64,000 nt of DNA from Atherix ibis (Eukaryota; Arthropoda; Insecta; Diptera; Athericidae), in contig OY282609.1 of NCBI GenBank assembly GCA_958298945.1, positions 43,600,954 through 43,664,953 of the forward strand, in the 5' to 3' direction. Under the pieces are notes generated by a model. That model was not told the DNA's origin and did not search any database. It saw nothing but the letters and a program-made list of their open reading frames with translations. This document shows positions 12,131 to 23,831 of the stretch, one piece after another (position 1 is the first letter of the stretch; each line of letters starts with the position of its first letter). The translations under genes and the position numbers were made by a program.

Positions 12131-15100
12131 TCAGTGTTATTTTTCAAGAGGAATATTCAGTGGTATTTTTCAAGATGAATATTCAGTGGTATTTTTCAAG
12201 AGGAATATTTAGTGATAAATTTCAAGAGGAATATTCAGTGGTATTTTTCAAGAGGAATATGCAATGGTATTTTTCAAGAGGTATATGTAGTGGTATTTTT
12301 TAAGAGGAATATTCAGTGGTATTTTTCCAGAAGAATATTCAGTGGTATTTCTCAAGAGGATTATTCAGTTGTACTTTTTAAGAGGAATATTAAGTTATAT
12401 TTTTCAAGAGGAATTTTCAGTGGTATTTTTTAAAAGTAATATTCAGTGGTATTTTTCAAGACGAATATTCAGTGGTATTTTTCAAGATTAATATTCCGTG
12501 GTATTTTTCAAGATGAATATTCAGTGGTATTTTCCAAGAAGAATATTCAGTGGTATTTTTCAAGAGAAATATTCAGTGGTATTTTTCAAGACGAATATTC
12601 AGTGGTATTTTTCAAGATTAAAATTCCGTGGTATTTTTCAAGAGGAATATTCAGTGGTATTTTTCAAGAGGAATAATCAGTGGTATTTTTTAAAAGTAAT
12701 AATCAGTGGTATTTTTCAAGAGGAATATTCAGTGGTATTTTTCAAGAGGAATATTTAATGGTATTTTTCAAGAGGAATATTCAGTGGTATTTTTCAAGAG
12801 GAATATTCAGTGGAATTTTTCAAGAGGAATATTCAGTGTTATTTTTCAAGAGAAATATTGAGTGGTATTTTTCATGATGAATATTCAGTGGTATTTTTCA
12901 AGAGGAATATTTAGTGATATTTTTCAAGAGGAATATTCAGTGGTATTTTTGAAGAGGATTATGCAATGGTATTTTTGAAGAGGAATATTTAGTGGTATTT
13001 TTTAAGAAGAATATTCAGTGGTATTTTTCAAGGGGAATATTCGGTGGTATTTTTCAAGACGAATATTTAGTGGTATTTTTAATGAGGATTATTCAGTTGT
13101 ATTTTTCAAGAGGAATATTCAGTGAGATTTTTCAAGACGAATATTCAGTGGTATTTTTCAAGAGGAATATTAAGTGGTATTTTTCAAGACGAATATTCAG
13201 TGATATTTTTCAAGTGGAATAATCAGTTGTATTTTTCAGGAGGAATATTCAGTGGTATTTTTCAAGAGGAATATTCAGTGGTACTTTTTAATAGGATTAT
13301 TCAATGGTATTTTTCAAGAGGAATATTTAGTTATATTTTTCAAGAAGAATATTCAGTGGTATTTTTCAAGAGGAATATTCAGTAGTATTTTTCAAGAGAA
13401 ATATTCAGTTGTATTTTTTAAGAGGAATATGCAATGGTATTTTTCAAGAGGATTTTTTCAGTGGTATTTTTCAAGAGGATTATTCAGTGGTATTTTTCAA
13501 GTGCAATATTCAGTGGTCGTTTTCAAGAGGAATAGTAAGTGGTATTTTTTAAGAGGAACATTTAATGGTATTTTTCAAGAGGAATATTCAGTGGTATTTT
13601 TCAAGAGGAATATTCAGTGGTATTTTTCAAGAGGAATATTCAGCGGTATTTTCAGCAGAACTTTTCAGTAGTATTTTTCAAGAGGAATATTTAGTGGTAT
13701 TTTTGAAGAGCAATATTCAGTGGTATTTTTCAAGAGGAATATTCAATGTTATTTTTCAAGAGGACTATTCAGTGGTATTTTTCAAGAGGAATATTAAGTG
13801 GTATTTTTCAAGATTAACATTCCGTGATATTTTTAAAGAGGAATATTCAGTGGTATTTTCCAAGAGGAATATTCAGTAGTTTTTTTAAAGAGGAATATTC
13901 AGTGGTATTTTTCAAGAGGAATATTCGGTGAAATTTTTAAAGAGGTATATGTAGTGGTATTTTTTAAGAGGAATATTCAGTGGTATTTTTCAAGAAGAAT
14001 ATTCAGTGGTATTTATCAAGAGGATTATTCAGTTGTATTTTTCAAGAGGAATATTCAGTTGTATTTTTCAAGAGGAATATTCAGTGGTATTTTTCAAGAG
14101 GAATAATCAGTGGTATTTTTTAAAAGTAATATTTAGTGGTATTTTTCAAGAGGAATATTCAGTGGTATTTTTCAAGAGGAATATTCAGTAATATTTTTCG
14201 AGTGGAATAATCTGGTATTTTTCAGGAGGAATATTCAGTGGTATTTTTCAAGAGGAATATTCAGTGGTACTTTTCAAAAGGATTAGTCAATGGTGTTGTT
14301 CTAGATGAATATTTAGTTGTATTTTTCAAGAGGAATATTCATTGGTATTTTTCAAGAGGAATATTCAGTGGTATTTTTCTAGACGAATTATCAGAAGTAT
14401 TTTTCAAGAGGAATATTCAGTGGTATTTTTCAAGAAGAATAGTCAGTGGTATTTTTCAAGACGAATATTCAGTGGTATTTTTCAAGATTAATATTCCGTG
14501 GTATTTTTCAAGATGAATATTCAGTGGTATTTTCCAAGAGGAATATTCAGTGGTATTTTTCAAGAGAAATATTCAGTGGTATTTTTCAAGACGAATATTC
14601 AGTGGTATTTTTCAAGATTAATATTCCGTGGTATTTTTCAAGAGGAATATTCAGTGGTATTTTCCTAGAGGAATATTCATTGGTATTTTTCAAGAGGAAT
14701 ATTCAGTGGTATTTCTCAAGAGGATTATTCAGTTGTATTTTTCAAGAGGAATATTCAGTTGTATTTTTCAAGAGGAATATTCAGTGGTATTTTTCAAGAG
14801 GAATAATCAGTGGTATTTTTTAAAAGTAATATTCAGTGGTATTTATCAAGAGGATTTTCAGTTGTATTTTTCAAGAGGAATATTCAGTGGTATTTTTCTA
14901 GAAGAATTATCAGTAGTATTGCTCAAGAGGAATATTCAGAGGTATTTTTCAAGAGGAATATTCAGTGGTATTTTTCAAGACGAATATTCAGTGGTATTTT
15001 TCAAGATTAATATTCCGGGGTATTTTTCAAGAGGAATATTCAGTGGTATTTTCCAAGAGGAATATTCAGTGGTATTTTTCTTGAAGAATATTCAGTAGTA

Positions 15101-16090
15101 TTTCTCAAGAGGATTATTCAGTTGTATTTTTCAAGAGGAATATTCAGTTGTATTTTTCAAGAGGAATATTCAGTGGTATTTTTCAAGAGGAATAATCAGT
15201 GGTATTTTTTAAAAGTAATATTCAGTGGTATTTATCAAGAGGATTATTCAGTTGTATTTTTCAAGAGGAATATTCAGTGGTATTTTTCTAGAGGAATTAT
15301 CAGTAGTTTTTTTCAAGAGGAATATTCAGTGGTATTTTTCAAGTGGATTATTCAGTGCTATTTTCCAGGAGGAATATTCAGTGGTATTTTTAAAGAGGAA
15401 TATTTAGTGATATTTTTCAAGAGGAATATTCAGTGGTATTTTTGAAGAGGAATATGCAATGGTATTTTTGAAGAGGAACATTTAGTGGTATTTTTTAAGA
15501 AGAATATTCAGTGGTATTTTTCAAGAGGAATATTCGGTGGTATTTTTCAAGACGAATATTTAGTGGTATTTTTAATAAGGATTATTCAGTTGTATTTTTC
15601 AAGAGGATTATTCAGTGGTATTTTTCAAGACGAATATTCAGTGGTATTTTTCAAGAGGAATATTCATTGGTATTTTTCAAGGGGAATATTCAGCGGTATT
15701 TTTCAAGAGGAATATTCAGTGGTATTTTTCAAGAGGAATATTCAGTGGTATTTTTCAAGAGGAATATTCAGTGAGATTTTTCAAGACGAATATTCAGTGG
15801 TATTTTTCAAGAGGAATATTCAGTAGTATTTTTCAAGAGAAATATTCAGTTGTATTTTTTAAGAGGAATATGCAATGGTATTTTTCAAGAGGATTTTTTC
15901 AGTGGTATTTTTCAAGAGGATTATTCAGTGGTATTTTTCAAGAGCAATATTCAGTGGTAGTTTTCAAGAGGAATATTCAGTGGTATTTTTCAAGATGAAT
16001 ATTCAGTGGTATTTTTCAAGAGGACTATTCAGTGGTATTTTTCAAGAGGAATATTAAGTGGTATTTTTCAAGATTAACATTCCGTGATAT
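12131..16090 (+). repeat. Diverged relatives of the 2,025-bp HOR
   Basis: These units are ordered like those of the 2,025-bp HOR to the right but with more substitutions and missing units. For example, 14,006-14,310 matches 16,266-16,570 at an offset of 2,260 bp, including the rare GTCAATGGTGTTGTTC. Further right the offset changes to about 2,104 bp, implying a gain or loss of six units. A 25-bp unit with CAGCAGAAC lies at 13,653. I read this stretch as older or rearranged HOR copies; no gene is present. Confidence 0.75.
13641..13665 (+). other. 25-bp CAGCAGAAC variant unit, example of eleven
   Basis: This unit reads CAGCGGTATTTT, then CAGCAGAACTTTT, 25 bases rather than 26. It is one T shorter than, and otherwise close to, the 26-bp AACAGAACTT unit of the left end (1,561, 1,821, 1,977, 3,173, 5,046, 6,919). 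CAGCAGAAC starts at 13,653, 32,650, 34,621, 36,264, 36,783, 44,106, 52,859, 54,940, 59,012, 60,051 and 62,087. It is a useful lineage marker for HOR copies. Confidence 0.85.
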
Positions 16091-18115
16091 TTTTCAAGAG
16101 GAATATTCAGTGGTATTTTCCAAGAGGAATATTCAGTAGTTTTTTTAAAGAGGAATATTCAGTGGTATTTTTCAAGAGGAATATTCGGTGAAATTTTTAA
16201 AGAGGTATATGTAGTGGTATTTTTTAAGAGGAATATTCAGTGGTATTTTACAAGAAGAATATTCAGTGGTATTTCTCAAGAGGATTATTCAGTTGTATTT
16301 TTCAAGAGGAATATTCAGTTGTATTTTTCAAGAGGAATATTCAGTGGTATTTTTCAAGAGGAATAATCAGTGGCATTTTTTAAAAGTAATATTTAGTGGT
16401 ATTTTTCAAGAGGAATATTCAGTGGTATTTTTCAAGAGGAATGTTCAGTAATATTTTTCGAGTGGAATAATCTGGTATTTTTCAGGTGGAATATTCAGTG
16501 GTATTTTTCAAGAGGAATATTCAGTGGTACTTTTCAAAAGGATTAGTCAATGGTGTTGTTCCAGAGGAATATTTAGTTGTATTTTTCAAGAGGAATATTC
16601 AGTGGTATTTTTCAAGAGGAATATTCAGTGGTATTTTCCAAGAGGAATATTCAGTGGTATTTTTCAAGAGAAATATTCAGTGGTATTTTTCAAGACGAAT
16701 ATTCAGTGGTATTTTTCAAGATTAATATTCCGTGGTATTTTTCAAGAGGAATATTCAGTGGTATTTTCCAAGAGGAATATTCAGTGGTATTTTTCAAGTG
16801 GAATATTCAGTAGTATTTCTCAAGAGGATTATTCAGTTGTATTTTTCAAGAGGAATATTCAGTTGTATTTTTTAAGAGGAATATTCAGTGGTATTTTTCA
16901 AGAGGAATAATCAGTGGTATTTTTTAAAAGTAATATTCAGTGGTATTTATCAAGAGGATTTTCAGTTGTATTTTTCAAGAGGAATATTCAGTGGTATTTT
17001 TCTAGAGGGATTATCAGTGGTATTTTTCAAGAGGAATATTCAGTGGTATTTTTTAAGAGGAATATTCAGTGGTATTTTTCAAGACGAATATTCAGTGGTA
17101 TTTTTCAAGATTAATATTCCGTGGTATTTTTCAAGAGGAATATTCAGTGGTATTTTCCAAGAGGAATATTCAGTGGTATTTTTATTGAAGAATATTCAGT
17201 AGTATTTCTCAAGAGGATTATTCAGTTGTATTTTTCAAGAGGAATATTCCGTGGTATTTTTCAAGAGGAATATTCAGTGGTATTTTTCAAGAGGAATAAT
17301 CAGTGGTATTTTTTAAAAGTAATATTCAGTGGTATTTATCAAGAGGATTATTCAGTTGTATTTTTCAAGAGGAATATTCAGTGGTATTTTTCAAGGTGAT
17401 TATTTAGTGCTATTTTTCAGGAGGAACATTCAGTGGTATTTTTAAAGAGGATTATTTAGTGTTATTTTTCAAGAGGATTATTCAGTGGCATTTTTCAAGA
17501 GGAACATTCAGTGGTATTATTCAAGAGGAATATTAAGTGGTATTTTTCAAGAGGAATATTTAATGGTATTTTTCAAGAGGAATATTCATTGGTATTTTTC
17601 AAGAGGAATATTCAGTAGAATTTTTCAAGAGGAATATTCAGCGTTATTTTTCAAGAGAAATATTGAGTGGTATTTTTCAAGATGAATATTCAGTGGTATT
17701 TTTCAAGACGAATATTTAGTGGTATTTTTCAAGAAGAATATTCAGTGGTATTTTTAAAGAGGAATATGCAATTGTATTTTTCAAGAGGAATATTCAGTGG
17801 TATTTTTTAAGAAGAATATTCAGTGGTATTTATCAAGAGGAATATTCGGTGGTATTTTTCAAGACGAATATTTAGTGGTATTTTCAAAGAGGATTATTCA
17901 GTGGTATTTTGCAAGAGGATTATTCAGTGGTATTTTTCAAGACGAATATGCAGAGGTATTTTTCAAGAGGAATATTCAGTTTATTTTTTCAAGAGGAATA
18001 TTCAGTGGTATTTTTCAAGGGGAATATTCAGTGAGATTTTTTAAGACGAATATTCAGTGGTATTTTTCAAGAGGAATATTAAGTGGTATTTTTCAAGACG
18101 AATATTCAGTGTTAT
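16091..18115 (+). repeat. 2,025-bp HOR, copy 1
   Basis: This block of about 78 units recurs immediately downstream at an offset of exactly 2,025 bp (78 units minus three bases) along its entire length. Landmarks include AGTTTTTTTAAAG near 16,138, GTCAATGGTGTTGTTCC near 16,547, and TTTTTATTGAAGAATATT near 17,180. Substitutions noted by eye between the copies: 16,961 T versus G at 18,986; around 17,250 CCGTGG versus CAGTTG at 19,275; 18,020 G versus A at 20,045. That is only a handful in 2 kb, so the duplication looks recent or recently homogenised. Confidence 0.93.
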
Positions 18116-20165
18116 TTTTCAAGAGGAATATTCAGTGGTATTTTCCAAGAGGAATATTCAGTAGTTTTTTTAAAGAGGAATATTCAGTGGTATTTTTCAA
18201 GAGGAATATTCGGTGAAATTTTTAAAGAGGTATATGTAGTGGTATTTTTTAAGAGGAATATTCAGTGGTATTTTACAAGAAGAATATTCAGTGGTATTTC
18301 TCAAGAGGATTATTCAGTTGTATTTTTCAAGAGGAATATTCAGTTGTATTTTTCAAGAGGAATATTCAGTGGTATTTTTCAAGAGGAATAATCAGTGGCA
18401 TTTTTTAAAAGTAATATTTAGTGGTATTTTTCAAGAGGAATATTCAGTGGTATTTTTCAAGAGGAATGTTCAGTAATATTTTTCGAGTGGAATAATCTGG
18501 TATTTTTCAGGTGGAATATTCAGTGGTATTTTTCAAGAGGAATATTCAGTGGTACTTTTCAAAAGGATTAGTCAATGGTGTTGTTCCAGAGGAATATTTA
18601 GTTGTATTTTTCAAGAGGAATATTCAGTGGTATTTTTCAAGAGGAATATTCAGTGGTATTTTCCAAGAGGAATATTCAGTGGTATTTTTCAAGAGAAATA
18701 TTCAGTGGTATTTTTCAAGACGAATATTCAGTGGTATTTTTCAAGATTAATATTCCGTGGTATTTTTCAAGAGGAATATTCAGTGGTATTTTCCAAGAGG
18801 AATATTCAGTGGTATTTTTCAAGTGGAATATTCAGTAGTATTTCTCAAGAGGATTATTCAGTTGTATTTTTCAAGAGGAATATTCAGTTGTATTTTTTAA
18901 GAGGAATATTCAGTGGTATTTTTCAAGAGGAATAATCAGTGGTATTTTTTAAAAGTAATATTCAGTGGTATTTATCAAGAGGATTGTCAGTTGTATTTTT
19001 CAAGAGGAATATTCAGTGGTATTTTTCTAGAGGGATTATCAGTGGTATTTTTCAAGAGGAATATTCAGTGGTATTTTTTAAGAGGAATATTCAGTGGTAT
19101 TTTTCAAGACGAATATTCAGTGGTATTTTTCAAGATTAATATTCCGTGGTATTTTTCAAGAGGAATATTCAGTGGTATTTTCCAAGAGGAATATTCAGTG
19201 GTATTTTTATTGAAGAATATTCAGTAGTATTTCTCAAGAGGATTATTCAGTTGTATTTTTCAAGAGGAATATTCAGTTGTATTTTTCAAGAGGAATATTC
19301 AGTGGTATTTTTCAAGAGGAATAATCAGTGGTATTTTTTAAAAGTAATATTCAGTGGTATTTATCAAGAGGATTATTCAGTTGTATTTTTCAAGAGGAAT
19401 ATTCAGTGGTATTTTTCAAGGTGATTATTTAGTGCTATTTTTCAGGAGGAACATTCAGTGGTATTTTTAAAGAGGATTATTTAGTGTTATTTTTCAAGAG
19501 GATTATTCAGTGGCATTTTTCAAGAGGAACATTCAGTGGTATTATTCAAGAGGAATATTAAGTGGTATTTTTCAAGAGGAATATTTAATGGTATTTTTCA
19601 AGAGGAATATTCATTGGTATTTTTCAAGAGGAATATTCAGTAGAATTTTTCAAGAGGAATATTCAGCGTTATTTTTCAAGAGAAATATTGAGTGGTATTT
19701 TTCAAGATGAATATTCAGTGGTATTTTTCAAGACGAATATTTAGTGGTATTTTTCAAGAAGAATATTCAGTGGTATTTTTAAAGAGGAATATGCAATTGT
19801 ATTTTTCAAGAGGAATATTCAGTGGTATTTTTTAAGAAGAATATTCAGTGGTATTTATCAAGAGGAATATTCGGTGGTATTTTTCAAGACGAATATTTAG
19901 TGGTATTTTCAAAGAGGATTATTCAGTGGTATTTTGCAAGAGGATTATTCAGTGGTATTTTTCAAGACGAATATGCAGAGGTATTTTTCAAGAGGAATAT
20001 TCAGTTTATTTTTTCAAGAGGAATATTCAGTGGTATTTTTCAAGAGGAATATTCAGTGAGATTTTTTAAGACGAATATTCAGTGGTATTTTTCAAGAGGA
20101 ATATTAAGTGGTATTTTTCAAGACGAATATTCAGTGTTATTTTTCAAGAGGAATATTCAGTGGTA
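18116..20165 (+). repeat. 2,025-bp HOR, copy 2
   Basis: Second copy of the 16,091-18,115 block, continuing about 25 bases into what would be a third copy before diverging near 20,166 (GGTATTTGTCAAG here versus GGTATTTTCCAAG at the matching place in copy 2). No third copy follows. The very high identity contrasts with the diverged relatives at 12,131-16,090. Confidence 0.92.
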
Positions 20166-21044
20166 TTTGTCAAGAGGAATATTCGATAAAATTTTTCAAG
20201 AGGAATATTCAGTGGTATTTTTGAAGAGAAATATTCAGTGGTATTTTTCAAGATTAATATTCCGTGATATTTTTCAAGAGGAATATTCATTGGTATTTTT
20301 CAAGAGGAATATTCAGTAGTTTTTTTAAAGAGGAATCTTCAGTGGTATTTTTTAAGAGGAATATTCAGTGATTTTTTTAAAGAGGTATATGTAGTGGTAT
20401 TTCTTAAGATGAATATTCAGTGGTATTTTTCCAGAAGAATATTCAGTGGTATTTCTCAAGAGGATTATTTAGTGGTACTTTTCAATAGGATTATTAAATT
20501 ATATTTTTCAAGAAGAGTATTTAGTTGTATTTTTCAAGAGGATTATTTAGTGGCATTTTTCAAGAGGAACATTCAGTGGTATTTTTCAAGAAGAATATTC
20601 AGTGGTATTTTTCAAGAGGAATATTCAGTAGTACTTTTCAAAAGGATTATTTAATGGTATTTTTCAAGAGGAATATTTAGTTGTATTTTTTAAGAGGAAT
20701 ATTCAGTGGTATTTTTCAAGAGGAATATTCAGTGGTATTTTTCAAGATGAATATTCAGTGGTATTTTTCAAGAGGAATATTCAATAGTATTTTTCAAGAG
20801 GAATATTCAGTGGTATTTTTCAAGAGGAGTATTAATTTGTATTTTTCAAGATTAACATTCCGTGATATTTAAGTTTTTTTAAAGAGGAATATTCAGTGGT
20901 ATTTTTCAAGAGGAATATATAGTGATATTTTTAAAGAGGTATATGTAGTGGTATTTTTTAAGAGGAATATTCAGTGGTATTTTTCAAGAAGAATATTTAG
21001 TGGTATTTCTCAAGAGGATTAATCAGTTGTATTTTTCAAGAGAA
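20166..21044 (+). repeat. Transition zone between two HOR families
   Basis: These 0.9 kb of 26-bp units resemble, in order, parts of the 2,787-bp HOR that begins just downstream (compare 20,470-20,650 with 22,480-22,660, and 20,831-21,030 with 22,690-22,890), but with many substitutions. It contains the first example of a 44-bp deletion junction (GATATTTAAGTTTTTTT near 20,870). I read it as a diverged edge copy of the HOR to its right. Confidence 0.7.
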
Positions 21045-22716
21045 ATATTCAGTTGTATTTTTCAAGAGCAATATTCAGTGGTATTTTTCAAGAGGAATAA
21101 TCAGTGGTATTTTTTAAAAGTAATATTCAGTGGTATTTTTCAAGACGAATATTCAGCGGTATTTTTCAAGAGGAATATTCAGTAATATTTTTCAAATGGA
21201 ATAATCACTGGTATTTTTCAGGAGGAATATTCAGTGGTATTTTTCAAAAGGAATATTCAGTGGTACTTTTTAAAAGGATTATTAAATGGTATTTTTCAAG
21301 AGGAATATTTAGTTGTATTTTTCAAGAGGAATATTCAGTGGTATTTTTCAAGAGGAATATTCAGTGGTATTTTTTAAGAGGAATATTCAGTGGTATTTTT
21401 CTAGAGGAATATTCAGTAGTATTTTTCAAGAGGAATATTCAGCGGTATTTTTCAAGAGGATTATTTAGTGTTATTTTTCAGGAGGAATAAAATGTGGTAT
21501 TTTTTAAGGGGATTATTCAGTGGTATTTTTCAAGAGGATTATTTAGTGGCGTTTTTGAAGAGGAACATCCAGTGGTATTTTTCAAGAGGAATATTAAGTG
21601 GTATTTTTCAAAAGGAATATTTAATGGTATTTTTCAAAAAGAATATTCAGTGGTATTTTTCAAGAGGAATATTCAGTGGTATTTTTCAAGAGGAATATTC
21701 CGTTGTATTTTAAAAGAGGAATATGCAATGGTATTTTTCAAGAGGATTTTTTCAGTGGTATTTTTCAAGAGGATTATTCAGTGGTATTTTTCAAGAGCAA
21801 TATTCAGTGGTAGTTTTCAAGAGGAATATTAAGTGGTGTTTTTTAAGAGGAATATTTAATGGTATTTTTCAAGAGGAATATTCAGTGGTATTTTTAAAGA
21901 GGAATATTCAGTGATATTTTTCAAGATGAATATTCAGCGGTATTTTTTAAGATTAACATTCCGTAATATTTTTCAAGAGGAATATTCAGTGGTATTTTCC
22001 AAGAGGAATATGCAGTAGTTTTTTTAAAGAGGAATATTCAGTGGTATTTTTCAAGAGGAATATTTAGTGATATTTTTAAATAGGAATATTCAGTGGTATT
22101 CTTCAAAAGGATTATTCAATGGTATTTTTCAAGAGGAATATTTAGTTGTATTTTTCAAGAGGAATATTCAATGGTATTTTTCAAGAGGAATATTCAGTGG
22201 TATTTTTTAAGAGGAATATTTAATGGTATTTTTCAAGAGGAATATTCAGTGATATTTTTCAAGAGGAATATTCAGTGGTATTTTTCAAGAGGAATATTCA
22301 GTGGTATTTTTCAAGAGGAATAATCAGTGGTATTTTTTAAAAAATATTCAGTGGTATTTTTCAAGAGGAATATTCAGTGGTATTTTCAAGAGGAATATTC
22401 AGTGATATTTTTCAAGTGGAATAATCAGTGGTATTTTTCAGGAGGAATATTCAGTGGTATTTTTCAAGAGGAATATTCAGTGGTACTTTTCAATAGGATT
22501 ATTCAATTATATTTTTCAAGAAGAATATTTAGTTGTATTTTTCAAGAGGATTATTTAGTGGCATTTTTCAAGAGGAACATTCAGTGGTATTTTTCAAGAA
22601 GAATATTCAGTGGTATTTTTCAAGAGGAATATTCAGTGGTACTTTTCAAAAGGATTATTTAATGGTATTTTTCAAGAGGAATATTAAGTGGTATTTTTCA
22701 AGATTAACATTCCGTG

Positions 22717-22737
22717 ATATTTAAGTTTTTTTAAAGA
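22717..22737 (+). other. 44-bp deletion junction unit, example of eleven
   Basis: At this place GTGATATTT runs straight into AAGTTTTTTTAAAGAGG. The intact form elsewhere (for example 13,826-13,893) has GTGATATTTTTCAAGAGG, a TTTTCCAAG unit, and only then CAGTAGTTTTTTTAAAGAGG, so 44 bases are missing. Because 44 is not a multiple of 26, the unit phase shifts by 8. The junction occurs near 20,870, 22,722, 25,508, 28,814, 31,601 and 35,450 as GATATTTAAG, and near 48,420, 49,210, 55,979, 57,937 and 61,090 as GATATTTTAG. Confidence 0.85.
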
Positions 22738-22954
22738 GGAATATTCAGTGGTATTTTTCAAGAGGAATATTCAGTAATATTTTTAAAGAGGTATATGTAG
22801 TGGTATTTTTTAAGAGGAATATTCAGTGGTATTTTTCAAGAAGAATATTTAGTGGTATTTCTCAAGAGGATTAGTCAGTTGTATTTTTCAAGAGGAATAT
22901 TCAGTTGTATTTTTCAAGAGGAATATTCAGTGGTTTTTTTAAGAGGAATAATCA

Positions 22955-23644
22955 GTGGTATTTTTTAAAAGTAATATTCAGTGGTATTTTTCAAAACGAA
23001 TATTCAGTGGTATTTTTCAAGAGGAACATCCAGTGATATTTTTCAAATGGAATAATCAGTGGTATTTTTCAGGAGGATTATTCAGTGAAATTTTTCAAGA
23101 GGAATATTCAGTGGTACTTTTCAAAAGCATTATTCAATGGTATTTTGCAAGAGGAATATTTAGTTGTATTTTTCATGAGGAATATTCAGTGGTATTTTTC
23201 AAGAAGAATATTCAGTGGTATTTTTCTAGAGGAATATTCAGTAGTATTTTTCAAGAGGAATATTCAGCGGTATTTTTCAAGAGGATTATTCAGTGGTATT
23301 TTTCAGGAGGAATAAAAAGTGGTATTTTTAAGGGGATTATTCAGTGGTATTTTTCAAGAGGATTATTTAGTGGCGTATTTCAAGAGGAACATCCAGTGGT
23401 ATTTTTCAAGAGGAATATTAAGTGGTATTTTTCAAAAGGAATATTTAATGGTATTTTTCAAAAAGAATATTCAGTGGTATTTTTCAAGAGGAATATTCAG
23501 TGGTATTTTTCAAGAGGAATATTCCGTTGTATTTTTCAAGAGGAATATGCAATGGTATTTTTCAAGAGGATTTTTTCAGTGGTATTTTTCAAGAGGATTA
23601 TTCAATGGTATTTTTCAAGAGCAATATTAAGTGGTGTTTTTTAA
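22955..23644 (+). other. Longest stop-free forward frame (229 codons), not a gene
   Basis: This frame and its HOR copies at 25,741-26,430, 29,047-29,736 and 31,834-32,523 are the longest open frames in the window. The consensus unit has no TAA, TAG or TGA in any forward frame. Since 26 is not divisible by 3, each frame reads the same 26-residue cycle over three units, rich in Phe, Tyr, Ile, Ser, Arg and Glu. Frames end only at variant units such as GATTAAT, GAATAATC, TTTTTTAAG or one-base indels. Starts are mostly the GTG of CAGTGG. There is no ribosome-binding context, promoter, splice structure or codon signal to suggest translation. Confidence 0.9.
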
Positions 23645-23831
23645 GAGGAATATTTAATGGTATTTTTCAAGAGAAATATTCAGTGGAATTTTTCAAGAGA
23701 AATATTCAGTGGAATTTTTCAAGAGGAATATTCAGTGGTATTTTTCAAGAGGAATATTCAGTGGTATTTTTTAAGAGGAATATTTAATGGTATTTTTCAA
23801 GAGGAATATTCAGTGATATTTTTCAAGAGGA

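Larger units (their letters stand above)
21045..23831 (+). repeat. 2,787-bp HOR, copy 1
   Basis: First of four near-identical blocks of about 107 units. The match to copy 2 is at offset 2,787 bp up to about 22,655, then 2,786 bp, because copy 2 lacks one base (ATTTAATGG here, ATTTATGG there). Landmarks in order: CAAATGGAATAATCACTGG, GGAGGAATAAAATGTGG, CCGTTGTATTTTAAAAG, TATTTTTTAAAAAATATTC (a 24-bp unit, near 22,330), the 44-bp deletion junction near 22,722, and GGAGGAATAAAAAGTGG near 23,308. Confidence 0.94.
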
